Origin: BNWE01 sp964369545
GTDB taxonomy: Bacteria > Pseudomonadota > Alphaproteobacteria > UBA3830
DNA: 64,000 nt
Direction: 5' to 3'
Assembly (NCBI GenBank): GCA_964369545.1
Contig: CAYJFA010000006.1
Location: 24,981-88,980, forward strand
In this document: positions 17,548 to 26,561 of the stretch, one piece after another
How positions within the stretch are numbered: the stretch's first letter is position 1
Layout: every line of letters begins with the position of its first letter
Notes under the pieces: generated by a model
Databases searched by the model: none
The model's input: the letters and a program-made list of their open reading frames with translations, nothing else
Told to the model about the DNA's origin: nothing
Position numbers and translations under genes: made by a program

Positions 17548-18075
17548 TTATACGATTTTTTCAACCTGAGCAAAACCTAAATCGACATTGGTTGGTCTTC
17601 CAAAAATTGAAACAGAAACTTTTACTCGTTCTTTTTCGTAATCTACTTCTTCTATTACGCCTTGGAATGTTGTGAAAGGTCCATCGCATACAGTAACAGC
17701 ATCTCCGATTTCGTAAGAAACCGCGTGATGCGAACTAGCGGCGCTATCTTCTACTTTTTTCACTATTCTTTCAATTTCAGCATTTGAAATCGGAAGAGGT
17801 TTTCCACGTGCTCCCAAAAATCCAGAGACTTTTGGTATGGATTTTACAAGATGCCATGTCTCATCTGTAAGAATCATTTGAACTAATATATATCCCGGGA
17901 AAAACTTTCTGTCAGTTTTTACTCTTTCACCTTTTTTGATTTCAACAACCTCCTCTGTTGGTATCAAAATTTCACCAAACATCGAATGAAGATTATTTTT
18001 TTTTGCTTGATCGTATATTAATTCAAGTACTCTCTTTTCGAATCCTGAATATACGTTAACAACATACCACCTCAA
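17548..18075 (-). CDS. nusG: Transcription termination/antitermination factor NusG
   Basis: NusG binds RNA polymerase and links it to Rho or the ribosome. The N-terminal domain starts RWYVVNVYSGFEKRV and includes FPGYILVQM; the C-terminal KOW domain contains GPFTTFQGVIEEVDYEKERVKVSVSIFGR. It is 175 residues, with a normal spacing of 12 bp after secE. The expected downstream rplK-rplA cluster is absent and rplM-rpsI follows instead. Confidence 0.97.
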   Translation of the reverse strand: MRWYVVNVYSGFEKRVLELIYDQAKKNNLHSMFGEILIPTEEVVEIKKGERVKTDRKFFPGYILVQMILTDETWHLVKSIPKVSGFLGARGKPLPISNAEIERIVKKVEDSAASSHHAVSYEIGDAVTVCDGPFTTFQGVIEEVDYEKERVKVSVSIFGRPTNVDLGFAQVEKIV

Positions 18076-18087
18076 GACATAATCTCC

Positions 18088-18273
18088 CTAAATATCCAAA
18101 ATTTTTCGCAGACAAAAATATACTACACTATCAGCAGCGAAAAAGTAAATCATTGCGCAAATAACCATAACAATTACAGCGGCAGTCATGCCGATCGTCT
18201 CTTTTTGCGTCGGCCACGTAACACGTCGTAATTCCCGTCTAATTTGGCTAACAAATTCTGCCGGACTAATCAT
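18088..18273 (-). CDS. secE: Preprotein translocase subunit SecE
   Basis: The single-span SecE subunit of the SecYEG channel, 61 residues. It contains the amphipathic segment QIRRELRRVTWPTQKETIG and one transmembrane helix (MTAAVIVMVICAMIYFFAA). ATG 18273 follows an AAGG; a longer frame reaching into the tRNA-Trp gene (to 18324) is spurious. Confidence 0.95.
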   Translation of the reverse strand: MISPAEFVSQIRRELRRVTWPTQKETIGMTAAVIVMVICAMIYFFAADSVVYFCLRKILDI

Positions 18274-18294
18274 AATGAACCTTTCTAAATTTAT

Positions 18295-18372
18295 TGGCAG
18301 GGAAGGAGGGAATCGAACCCACAACCTGCGGTTTTGGAGACCGCCACTCTAACCTAATTGAGCTACTCCCCT
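18295..18372 (-). tRNA. tRNA-Trp (anticodon CCA)
   Basis: A 78-nt minus-strand cloverleaf with encoded CCA. The acceptor AGGGGAG pairs with CTTCCCT (one G-T), and anticodon stem GCGGT/ACCGC encloses loop CTCCAAA. It lies just upstream of secE, the conserved tRNA-Trp-secE-nusG order. Confidence 0.96.
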
Positions 18373-18602
18373 TTATCTTCGTTATCATTATCATATTTAA
18401 TACGAAACACCTGTATGACATTGAAGAGCCAGCAATACAATATTACAACATTATAAAAAATTCAAATGTAAAATAAATGACAATTATCGCAGAATTGGCT
18501 TTTATCAATTGTACCAGGTATTTCCAGTATAATAAAAGAAGTCTTGTTTTGGAGATTTTTACATGTTATTTAGAGATAATTAGTTTTTTATGAGGTAATT
18601 AT

Positions 18603-20162
18603 ATGAGCTTGATAAAAACTGTTACTACTGTTGGTGGATGGACTTTAGCATATCGCATCAGCAGCTTTATACGTGACATTGCTCAGTCTTCTATTCTTGG
18701 CGCTGGCTTGTTTTCGGACGTTTTTTCTCTTGCGTTTAAATTTGCAAACATTTTAAGAAAATTATTCGCTGAAGGATCGTTTAACGCCTCTTTTCTACCA
18801 ATTTTTTCTAATGCTTTAAAAGATAAGGGACATGACGAGGCTCAAAAAATCGCGTCTCAGATTCTTACTTGGTTAGTGTTTTTAGTTTCATTTATTATGA
18901 TTATATGTCTAATAGGATTTAGGCATATAATGCATGGGTTTTATCCTGGCATAGATCCTTCATCAGAAAAATTCGAGCATCTTATATATGTTGGACGAGT
19001 GTGTTCTCCGTATATTGCTGCATCTTTTTTAGCAGCTATGTTTGGGGGTATTTTGAATACTCTTAATAGATTTGCAATGCCTGCGGGAGCCCAATTGCTT
19101 CTGAATATCTGCGTTGTTATGGCTCTGTTCATGGGGGCTTTATGGTTTCCAAATGCCGCATACACAATGGCATGGGCTACTTTTTTGGCGGGTGTTCTTC
19201 AGGTTGCGGTTCTATGGATAAATGTAAAATTTTGTGGATTCAGCATTGGATTTGATCTTTCTCCAATGAAGGATGAGGTTAAGGCTTTCTTCAAAAAATT
19301 GGTTTCTGGAGCGATCGGCGCTGGGATTTGGCAGCTTAACATTATAATCGATTTCATTGTTTTATCATTTTTACCTACCGGCGCTGTTTCGTATTTTTAT
19401 TATACGGATCATGTTAATCAATTTCCTATCGGAATTCTCGGAATTGCCTTTAGTACAGCGTTACTTCCACCCCTAACAAGAGCAATCCATGCTAAAGATA
19501 ATGATACAGCAGAAAAGCAAATGAACTACGGATTATTATTTGCACTAATATTCACGCTTCCTGCTGCCGCTTTGTTAATATCATTGAATGAACCAATAAC
19601 TGGAGCCATTTATGGTCGAGGCAATTTCGGACCTGAGCAAGTTGCTGCCGCTGCGCCAGCATTGGCCGCTTTTGCATTTGGACTTCCTGCATATATGGCG
19701 ATGAAAGTTTTTACTACAACATTTTTTGCGAATAAAGATACGAAAACCCCTTTAAATGGAGGAATTATTTCGATTGTTACCAACTTGCTGTTTATCGCGT
19801 TGCTTATGCCATGCATGAAGCACACAGGAATAGCTTTGGCGACTTCTCTTTCTTCCTGGTGTAACGTTATGTATTTGTTGTTTTCTTTGCGTAAGTTAGG
19901 GACTTTGAGAGTCAGCAGTAATACGGTAAAAGAATGCTTAAAGCAGGTTTTTATTTCGGGATTAATGTTGTGTTCTATTTTTGCAATGAATATTTGTGCT
20001 GAATCACATTATATTAATGGCGGAGTAGATAGAGGCATAGCAGTACTTTCCGTTTCTGTTATGAGTATAATCGTTTTTTACATATCAGGAAAAGTACTTG
20101 GCGCATTTTCATTTCTAAAGGAAATGAAGATGATGGATAAAAAAACAGTTTCTGTAAAATAG
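18603..20162 (+). CDS. murJ: Lipid II flippase MurJ (MviN)
   Basis: MurJ moves lipid II across the inner membrane for peptidoglycan synthesis. The protein is 519 residues with 14 or so hydrophobic spans. The N-terminus SSFIRDIAQSSILGAGLFSDVFSLAFK and LRKLFAEGSFNASFLPIF match the family, as does QFPIGILGIAFSTALLPPL. The acidic and arginine residues of the central cavity appear present. It is a stand-alone gene ended by a strong terminator. With dapB and mreB it shows the cell keeps a wall. Confidence 0.96.
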   Translation: MSLIKTVTTVGGWTLAYRISSFIRDIAQSSILGAGLFSDVFSLAFKFANILRKLFAEGSFNASFLPIFSNALKDKGHDEAQKIASQILTWLVFLVSFIMIICLIGFRHIMHGFYPGIDPSSEKFEHLIYVGRVCSPYIAASFLAAMFGGILNTLNRFAMPAGAQLLLNICVVMALFMGALWFPNAAYTMAWATFLAGVLQVAVLWINVKFCGFSIGFDLSPMKDEVKAFFKKLVSGAIGAGIWQLNIIIDFIVLSFLPTGAVSYFYYTDHVNQFPIGILGIAFSTALLPPLTRAIHAKDNDTAEKQMNYGLLFALIFTLPAAALLISLNEPITGAIYGRGNFGPEQVAAAAPALAAFAFGLPAYMAMKVFTTTFFANKDTKTPLNGGIISIVTNLLFIALLMPCMKHTGIALATSLSSWCNVMYLLFSLRKLGTLRVSSNTVKECLKQVFISGLMLCSIFAMNICAESHYINGGVDRGIAVLSVSVMSIIVFYISGKVLGAFSFLKEMKMMDKKTVSVK

Positions 20163-20186
20163 CCTCTATTGATTATTCAGAATTTG

Positions 20187-20224
20187 ACAACCTCTTCTAA
20201 TAATATAAAAGAGGTTGTTTTTTT
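20187..20224 (+). terminator. Intrinsic terminator of murJ
   Basis: A perfect 10-bp stem (20187-20196 with 20209-20218) is followed by a run of T (ttttttt), 24 bp beyond the murJ stop codon. It lies between murJ and convergent trkA. Confidence 0.93.
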
Positions 20225-20232
20225 GTTAGTCA

Positions 20233-21669
20233 TTATTCAAATTCGTCTTCTATCAATTTTTCTAAATCATCATCATCTGTATTCTGGTTGGCATTGAGGT
20301 CATCTTTCGAGAACGAATAACTTGAAAATATCTTTTCAATGGTTTGAAGCGAACTTCTTTCTATAAGCAGAATTATTATATCTTCAAGGCACAATGCTAA
20401 ATCACTTTGAGCGAGCATTGTTATTCCACCTCTGATTAAAAATACAGGAACAATTTTGCCTTTTTCCTTTAATGATTTTATTGAATCTCCAAGGTGAGTG
20501 CATGATTCGGTTACATGAGTCTCAACGATATCAACGCTTTGATTTTTGAGAGAACGTACGGAAGTTATTTTCCCTTTTCTCGATTTTTGTACAATAGTTT
20601 CGATTGTTATCGCGTTTGGATTTATTATGGAACATCCGGAACTTAGGGGTAATAGCGAATTATAGTCATGGGATTTAGACAATGTTAAAATTCTTTTTAA
20701 TTCAAATCGCTTAAGAAATAGCGACGATAACACGTTAGTTTTTTCTCTTTTTGTAGCGACTATTGCGGTATCAATTTCCGATGTGATTTCCTTAAGAAAA
20801 TCGCAATCAAGTGGATCTCCACAGATAGTTGTTACATTCGGGAATTTTTCCGCTATTTCTTCAGCTTGATGTAGCGATTCTTCAAGAATTGTAATGTTGC
20901 AATCGAGCTTTCTTATCAATATTGTTTTTATTAGGGTGGTTGCAATGTTTGTCTCACCACCAATAATCATGATGTTTTGTTTTTTTGTTTGAGGATATCC
21001 AAAAAGTTTCAATGAATCATTTAGGTACTGTTTTGTTGTTGCGATATAAACCTCATCCCCTGGAAGCAATACGTCTGTTTTTCCAGGAAAAAACGTTGTG
21101 TTATTGCGAGTGATAGTTAAAACAAACAAATCCAAATCAGTTATACCCCTGAAATGCATGAATGTTGTGTTTAAAACTTCTGTATCAGGAAGGCATTTTA
21201 AGCTGACTACTACGGTATTTCCTATATTTATTACATCAAATACCCCATTTATTTGAACAATATCACAAACAGTGTTTGAGGTTTCCAATTCTGGCTGAAT
21301 TATAATATCTATATCGAAATTCTCTTTAAGAAACAGTTCAAAAACATTACCTTGCAAAAAGGCCTGCGATCTTATACGCGCGATTTTGGTTTTTACATTA
21401 AACAGGGATCCTGCAAGCTTGCATGCAACGATATTTTGTTCATCGTTTGACATTACTGCTATTATATGACTTGCGTTTTCTGTGCTGGCGTCTTTTAATA
21501 CAGCTGCGTTTGTGGCATCTCCAGTAATAACGTTTAAATCTGAAATATTTTTTATCTTATCTGCGATTTCTTCGGATTTTTCAATAATCGTTACTTCTAT
21601 GTTTTGATTATTTAAATATTCCGCTATTCCTAAGCCGACTTTTCCTGCTCCAAGAATCAGTATTTTCAT
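20233..21669 (-). CDS. trkA: Trk potassium uptake regulatory protein TrkA
   Basis: TrkA is the cytoplasmic NAD(H)-binding gate of the Trk K+ channel. It has two tandem RCK modules: Rossmann motif GAGKVGLGIAEYL at 7-19 and a second N-domain starting NIMIIGGETNIATTLI near 233, each with a following RCK_C part. Length 478 is slightly above the usual 458, with an acidic C-terminal tail (DDDDLEKLIEDEFE). It overlaps ntrX by 4 bp. TrkH is not in the window. Confidence 0.93.
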   Translation of the reverse strand: MKILILGAGKVGLGIAEYLNNQNIEVTIIEKSEEIADKIKNISDLNVITGDATNAAVLKDASTENASHIIAVMSNDEQNIVACKLAGSLFNVKTKIARIRSQAFLQGNVFELFLKENFDIDIIIQPELETSNTVCDIVQINGVFDVINIGNTVVVSLKCLPDTEVLNTTFMHFRGITDLDLFVLTITRNNTTFFPGKTDVLLPGDEVYIATTKQYLNDSLKLFGYPQTKKQNIMIIGGETNIATTLIKTILIRKLDCNITILEESLHQAEEIAEKFPNVTTICGDPLDCDFLKEITSEIDTAIVATKREKTNVLSSLFLKRFELKRILTLSKSHDYNSLLPLSSGCSIINPNAITIETIVQKSRKGKITSVRSLKNQSVDIVETHVTESCTHLGDSIKSLKEKGKIVPVFLIRGGITMLAQSDLALCLEDIIILLIERSSLQTIEKIFSSYSFSKDDLNANQNTDDDDLEKLIEDEFE

Positions 21670-23063
21670 TTTTGCATACTTTCTTTTTTCTGATTTTTGG
21701 GGTTTTTCTTGTGCTGGACATTAAGGAATTTCAATTTGCGATGCAGCGCAGATCGCTCCATGCCTATGAAATTTGCGGTTTGTGAAATATTTCCGGAGAA
21801 TCTATCGACTTGTGTTCTCAAATAATCAGACTCAAAGTGATCTTTAGCTTCTCTTAGCGGCATTGATATGAATTTTGCAATATTAAGTGATTCAAATTTA
21901 TCTTTTGTATTTGTAGTCAATTCAGTTGGTAAAAACTCTTCAGTTATTTGTTCTATATTGTTATCGCTTGCGTTTATTAGAGAACTTTCAACTACATTTT
22001 TTATCTGATGCACATTTCCAGGCCAATCATAGGATTGTAAAATTGCTAAAGCATTATCTGAAAAATTTTTAGATTTTAACCCAAAAAGCTGCTCTGATTT
22101 ATCAATATAATAATTTATTATTGGTATGATATCTTCTTTGCGTTCCTTAAGGGCTGGGATATCAATTTCCGCAATTTTTAGACGATAGAATAATTCACTG
22201 CTAAATAAATTTTCATTTACCATATGCGTAATATTTCTATTGATAGAGCCGCTGATAATTCTTGTATCCGGATATACTATTCTGTTACCGACAGTGTATT
22301 TTCCATTTTGAAGCAGCATCAACAATTTGCGCTGCGAGTTCTGTGATAATTTATCTATATCTTCAAGGAAAACAGTCCCTCCAGAGGTTTTTTCTAAATA
22401 TCCATAGGATTTTTCGGTACCAAAACATTCGGTGTCAAAACTGTCTGATTTATCGGAAATACAGCTTATACATGTGAAGCTATTTTTTGCGCGGCTGGAT
22501 TTTTTGTGTATGCTATAAGCTATGGAATCAGCTCCTATTCCAGCAGGGTAATGGATAAAGACTCGACTGTTTGATGCAGCGATTTTTTCAATGCTCGATT
22601 TTATTGAAGCAGCGAAAATCGATGTTCCTATTGAAAATATTTCCGAACATAATTTATTGTTTTTTAATAAAACATTCTCATTTTTTAATTTATAAAATTC
22701 AAGCGCTCTTCTGCAAGTGAGCAATAATCTATCAATAATAAAAGGTTTCTCAATAAAATCGAATGCTCCAATCTGCATTGCAGTTACTGCAATATCAATT
22801 GTGCCATGCCCTGATATTATTATTATTGGAATTTCTGAATTTATGTTCTTAATTTTTTCTAATATTTTGAATCCGGCTGATTCATCGTTCTCTATCCATA
22901 AATCCAAGAAGACTAAATAAGGCATATTGTTTTTTACTTGAGAAATCGCTTCTTGTTCATTTGCGGCCTGTCGAGTGTTATATCCTTCGTCTGATAGAAC
23001 ATCGGAAATTAGAGATCTTACTTCTGCGTCATCATCAACAATTAAAATATTTTCATTGCTCAT
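21666..23063 (-). CDS. ntrX: NtrX-type response regulator with degenerate ATPase domain
   Basis: The order is receiver, AAA+ domain, Fis-type HTH, as in NtrX, the partner of NtrY. The receiver has D10-D12 and phospho-acceptor D54 in VFLDLWIEND. The AAA+ part keeps a Walker B-like GGTVFLEDIDKLS and arginine-region motifs (FYRLKIAEIDIPALKERKEDI), but Walker A is YPAGIGADS (172-180), without the lysine and Ser/Thr. The sigma-54-contacting GAFTGA loop is absent, as in other NtrX proteins. The HTH is strong (SQTANFIGMERSALHRKL). It probably works as a phosphorylation-controlled DNA-binding protein rather than a sigma-54 activator. Confidence 0.92.
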   Translation of the reverse strand: MSNENILIVDDDAEVRSLISDVLSDEGYNTRQAANEQEAISQVKNNMPYLVFLDLWIENDESAGFKILEKIKNINSEIPIIIISGHGTIDIAVTAMQIGAFDFIEKPFIIDRLLLTCRRALEFYKLKNENVLLKNNKLCSEIFSIGTSIFAASIKSSIEKIAASNSRVFIHYPAGIGADSIAYSIHKKSSRAKNSFTCISCISDKSDSFDTECFGTEKSYGYLEKTSGGTVFLEDIDKLSQNSQRKLLMLLQNGKYTVGNRIVYPDTRIISGSINRNITHMVNENLFSSELFYRLKIAEIDIPALKERKEDIIPIINYYIDKSEQLFGLKSKNFSDNALAILQSYDWPGNVHQIKNVVESSLINASDNNIEQITEEFLPTELTTNTKDKFESLNIAKFISMPLREAKDHFESDYLRTQVDRFSGNISQTANFIGMERSALHRKLKFLNVQHKKNPKNQKKESMQK

Positions 23064-23073
23064 AAATTACCTA

Positions 23074-25275
23074 TCAAATTTGTTTACAAGGAATAGATAT
23101 TGTAACCTTTGCTCCGCCATGTTTACTATCATCGAATAATACATCCCCATTATGATCTTGAATGATTTTTTTTACGATTGCCAGCCCTAAACCCGTTCCT
23201 TTTGGCATCATTGTAAAATATGGAGTGGCAAGAGATTCGATTTTTTCCTTAGGTAATCCAGGACCATTATCTTCTATATCAATGTATATATTGTGATTTT
23301 CTATTTTAAGCGATACCGAGATTTTTTTATCTTTTTTATTTATTGTATTTAATGCATTAATCGCGTTTTGAATCAAATTTATAATACATTGATGTAACAA
23401 TCTCTCATCCGCTTTTATTTCATAATTAGCTTTTTCAGAATTCAAATGAATTTTTATATCTGCGGCAGCGGTTTGCATAAGAAAAATTGCTTGCTTACAA
23501 ATTTCGTGGACATCGCATTCACGAAAGATTGGTTCTGGCAGTTTTGCAAAAAAAGTAAAGTCATCTATTAGACGTTTTATGTCCCCAACTTGCCGAATAA
23601 TAACATCTATAAGCTGAGAAAATGTTTCCTTATCTGCGGATATCTGAAAAAGATATTTTCTATGAATTCGTTCAGCTGATAATTGTATCGGGGTAAGCGG
23701 ATTTTTTATTTCATGAGCTACGCGTCGGGCAACATCTGACCAAGCGGCTTTTCGCTGAGCAGCTATCATATTTGTTAAATCATCGAATGTAATTACAAAT
23801 CGACTATAATAGCTGTTCGAAGCAGCGATATTTTCTATTTTTACTGAAAAGACACAAGTTTCATAATTCTTTTTGTATTGGATTTCTTTCTCAATAAAAG
23901 AGATGTTGCTTTGCAATTCTTCAAGGAGATTTTTTAATTCAGGAATTATATTAAGTATGTTTTCTCCAAATGTGATTTGCTTATTTAGTAGTCTTTCAGC
24001 CGCAGTATTCCAAATATAAATCGCGTTGTTGTCTATTCCTATGACTCCGGATGACACGCCAGCGAGAACACTGCTGGAAAATTTAATTTTTTCATCTAAG
24101 TTTTTGTTTATTTTAACAAGGTCTTCTCGTTGATCATGAACTTGATCAATCATCTGATTAAACGTTTTTATAAGAATTGACAACTCTTCATATGAATTTA
24201 CTTGCTTTGCTCTTGCTTTTAAGTTTCCTCCTATAATATTTTCAGACACATCTATTAAATTGCTGATTGGATTTACAATTTTCCATGAATAAATGATCGC
24301 TACTACAATGGATGCTACTAGTAAAAGAATTCCAACAACTAAAAACATAAAGATAAAAGCTATTTCTAATGATTCTCTATTTTGCAGAAGAGAATGATAC
24401 TCGTTATATGCGGTTCTTGCGTTTTTAGCTTGATAAAGGATATTCGAATCGATTTTTTTTTCGACTATAAGATACATATATTCATTATTTTCATTTCTAA
24501 AACATGATATCGCTATTATGCTGTCATTATCGGCATTGGATATTTCTAAAATTATCGCGTTTTTTTCATTTGTTTTTTGAAAATCTTTGCTGTTTATATT
24601 CAAAAAATGCAGGGATGTGCTGTATTTTGAATGAGCGACAACATTAAATGAGCTGTTTAATAATATTGCAGAATTTATATTTTTAAGTGCACATAAATCA
24701 TCTAATAAAAAACCAATATCTCTTGAAAACCGCAAGTTATCGATTTCTGAGAGATCATCTAAGCGGTCTATGTGATATTCTATAGTTTTTGATATGGCAA
24801 CACAGTCATTTAACGTACGTTTTTTGTGTTCTTTTAAATAAGATTCAGCTACGTTAAGAGATTCCTGTAAAACTGTTTTGTTTCGTTCATTAAACCACGA
24901 ATCAATACCGTTATGGAAGAAAAATGCGGAGAAAAAACTCATAAGAACTGATGGAACAACAGAAGTCAATGAGAATAACAGAATTAATCTTAATGTAATT
25001 CGGGATCCTTTTTTGTGTCTATTTGTCCATAATTCCGCTATTTTATGGCTGCCGAGAAGTAAGAGAATCAAAATGAACGCTATATCACAATAAAGAATTG
25101 AGATAACCTTTTTCGAGCTTTTGCTATATAGCTCAACATCTGTAAATAATAAATATGTAAAGAAACAAGAAATAGTAGATAGAACGAAAAATAAGTATGT
25201 CAAAAAATTTCGTACTTTAGGTCTTTTGAAAAAATAAAAAAATGCTTTCAAGAATTTAATTATTGATTTCTCCAA
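23074..25275 (-). CDS. ntrY: NtrY-type membrane sensor histidine kinase
   Basis: A 733-residue sensor kinase. Two hydrophobic spans near residues 22-85 and one near 90-125 precede a periplasmic sensor region, then a span around 305-330, a HAMP linker (WKIVNPISNLIDVSENIIGG), a PAS-like region, the dimerisation helix with the phospho-histidine in VARRVAHEIKNPLTPIQLSAERI, and a complete HATPase (NLIQNAINAL, DNGPGLP, GTGLGLAIVKKI). It partners ntrX, 10 bp downstream. Its start lies within the end of the fis-like gene. In relatives NtrYX responds to redox, nitrogen or envelope signals. Confidence 0.94.
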   Translation of the reverse strand: MEKSIIKFLKAFFYFFKRPKVRNFLTYLFFVLSTISCFFTYLLFTDVELYSKSSKKVISILYCDIAFILILLLLGSHKIAELWTNRHKKGSRITLRLILLFSLTSVVPSVLMSFFSAFFFHNGIDSWFNERNKTVLQESLNVAESYLKEHKKRTLNDCVAISKTIEYHIDRLDDLSEIDNLRFSRDIGFLLDDLCALKNINSAILLNSSFNVVAHSKYSTSLHFLNINSKDFQKTNEKNAIILEISNADNDSIIAISCFRNENNEYMYLIVEKKIDSNILYQAKNARTAYNEYHSLLQNRESLEIAFIFMFLVVGILLLVASIVVAIIYSWKIVNPISNLIDVSENIIGGNLKARAKQVNSYEELSILIKTFNQMIDQVHDQREDLVKINKNLDEKIKFSSSVLAGVSSGVIGIDNNAIYIWNTAAERLLNKQITFGENILNIIPELKNLLEELQSNISFIEKEIQYKKNYETCVFSVKIENIAASNSYYSRFVITFDDLTNMIAAQRKAAWSDVARRVAHEIKNPLTPIQLSAERIHRKYLFQISADKETFSQLIDVIIRQVGDIKRLIDDFTFFAKLPEPIFRECDVHEICKQAIFLMQTAAADIKIHLNSEKANYEIKADERLLHQCIINLIQNAINALNTINKKDKKISVSLKIENHNIYIDIEDNGPGLPKEKIESLATPYFTMMPKGTGLGLAIVKKIIQDHNGDVLFDDSKHGGAKVTISIPCKQI

Positions 25276-25528
25276 CGTTCAATTTCATAATTTTTTTTCT
25301 TAAAGTATTCCTATTTATACCAAGTATTTTTGATGCTTGTAACTGATTTCCTTTTGAGTATTTTAGAGTAGTATTAAACACTACGCGCTCTACTTCATTG
25401 ATAATGCGTTCATAAAGCCCTGGAGGAATAATATCTTCTTTATGAGACGCGAAATATTTTTCAAGATTTTTCTCTATATTTTTTGAGAAGCCTTGTTCTA
25501 AATGTTCGAAGGTTTCTTTTGATACCAT
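25256..25528 (-). CDS. fis: Fis-like DNA-binding protein
   Basis: A 90-residue protein made essentially of a Fis/NtrC-type C-terminal DNA-binding domain. The HTH is KGNQLQASKILGINRNTLRKKIMKL (about 59-83), preceded by a helical dimerisation region. It lies between dusB and ntrY, exactly where most alphaproteobacteria have ntrB-ntrC. Size and position suggest either a true Fis or an NtrC reduced to its last domain. It overlaps ntrY by 20 bp and follows dusB by 29 bp, so it is part of that transcript. Confidence 0.88.
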   Translation of the reverse strand: MVSKETFEHLEQGFSKNIEKNLEKYFASHKEDIIPPGLYERIINEVERVVFNTTLKYSKGNQLQASKILGINRNTLRKKIMKLNVGEINN

Positions 25529-25557
25529 TTATTACGTTCCTACAAAAAATTGATACA

Positions 25558-26541
25558 TTATTTTGAGAAGCATATGTTTTTATAGAACTCTTTCACATAA
25601 TTTTGAATAAACAATATGTCTTCTGCTTTATTTATGGTTTTTCTAAATTTGGATGCTCCACTTAGCCCTACACTATACCAGCAAAAATGTTTTCTGAATA
25701 CTTTAATACCATGATTTTTTCCATAAAAATCTAATGTGTTATAAAAGTGCTGCATAATTATTTTAAACTGTTCTTCCAAAGAGGGTGTTGGAATTATAGA
25801 ATCGTTTTGCAAAAAATTCATGATTTGTTTTAGTAACCACGGTCTGCCTAATGCTGCTCTGCCAATCATAACACCATGTGCATTGGAAAGTTTTAGCGCT
25901 TTTTCGGCATCTTTCGCGCTTTTTATATCGCCATTGCATAGGTATGGAATGTTTATGATATTCCTTAATTGTTGAATTGCTGACCAATCCGCTGTTCCGC
26001 TGTACATTTGATTTCTTGTTCTACAATGAATAGTTAATAGTTGAATTCCTGCATTCTCAAATTTTTTCGCAAGGTTTAAAAAATTGATGTTTTCTATATC
26101 CCATCCTAGTCTCATTTTCAGTGTTACAGGGATTTTTACAGCTTTTACAACAGATTCAGCTATTGAAACAGCTAGGTCTTCGTTTTTCATTAGTGCAGAT
26201 CCGGAATTATTGGCGACTATTTTTTTCGCAGGACATCCCATGTTTATATCTATACAACTTGCTCCCAAATCTTCATTTATGACAGCCGATTCCGCCATGT
26301 TTTTTGGGTTGGCTCCGACAATCTGTACTATTTTTAGAGAATTATCATTTTTGCTTATCAAACGTTTATATGTTTTTTTGCTGTTTCTGATCAATGCTTC
26401 ACTAGATACCATTTCTGATACAACGGCAGTTGCTCCAAACAAGCATACTAGCTCGCGGAATGGAGCATCAGTTACGCCAGCCATGGGAGCTAGGAATACA
26501 GGTCTTTGAATTTCGTCTATTTTCAATATATTGTTGAACAT
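25558..26541 (-). CDS. dusB: tRNA-dihydrouridine synthase DusB
   Basis: An FMN-dependent enzyme (formerly NifR3) that reduces uridines in the tRNA D-loop. The TIM-barrel landmarks are FLAPMAGVTDAPFRELV, the catalytic cysteine in DINMGCPAKKIV, LKMRLGWD, LTIHCRTRNQMYSG, and the flavin-phosphate motif GVMIGRAALGRPW. Length 327 is normal. It heads the fis-ntrY-ntrX-trkA series. Confidence 0.95.
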   Translation of the reverse strand: MFNNILKIDEIQRPVFLAPMAGVTDAPFRELVCLFGATAVVSEMVSSEALIRNSKKTYKRLISKNDNSLKIVQIVGANPKNMAESAVINEDLGASCIDINMGCPAKKIVANNSGSALMKNEDLAVSIAESVVKAVKIPVTLKMRLGWDIENINFLNLAKKFENAGIQLLTIHCRTRNQMYSGTADWSAIQQLRNIINIPYLCNGDIKSAKDAEKALKLSNAHGVMIGRAALGRPWLLKQIMNFLQNDSIIPTPSLEEQFKIIMQHFYNTLDFYGKNHGIKVFRKHFCWYSVGLSGASKFRKTINKAEDILFIQNYVKEFYKNICFSK

Positions 26542-26561
26542 TGTCAGAAAACTACTGTTTA

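Noticed and set aside
18274..18324. N-terminal extension of SecE into the tRNA-Trp gene
   Set aside because: The extension has no family similarity and overlaps the tRNA; ATG 18273 has its own Shine-Dalgarno and gives a normal SecE.
18294..18476. Plus-strand 60-codon frame starting MAGKEGIEPTTCG
   Set aside because: Antisense of tRNA-Trp, the same kind of artefact; no independent support.
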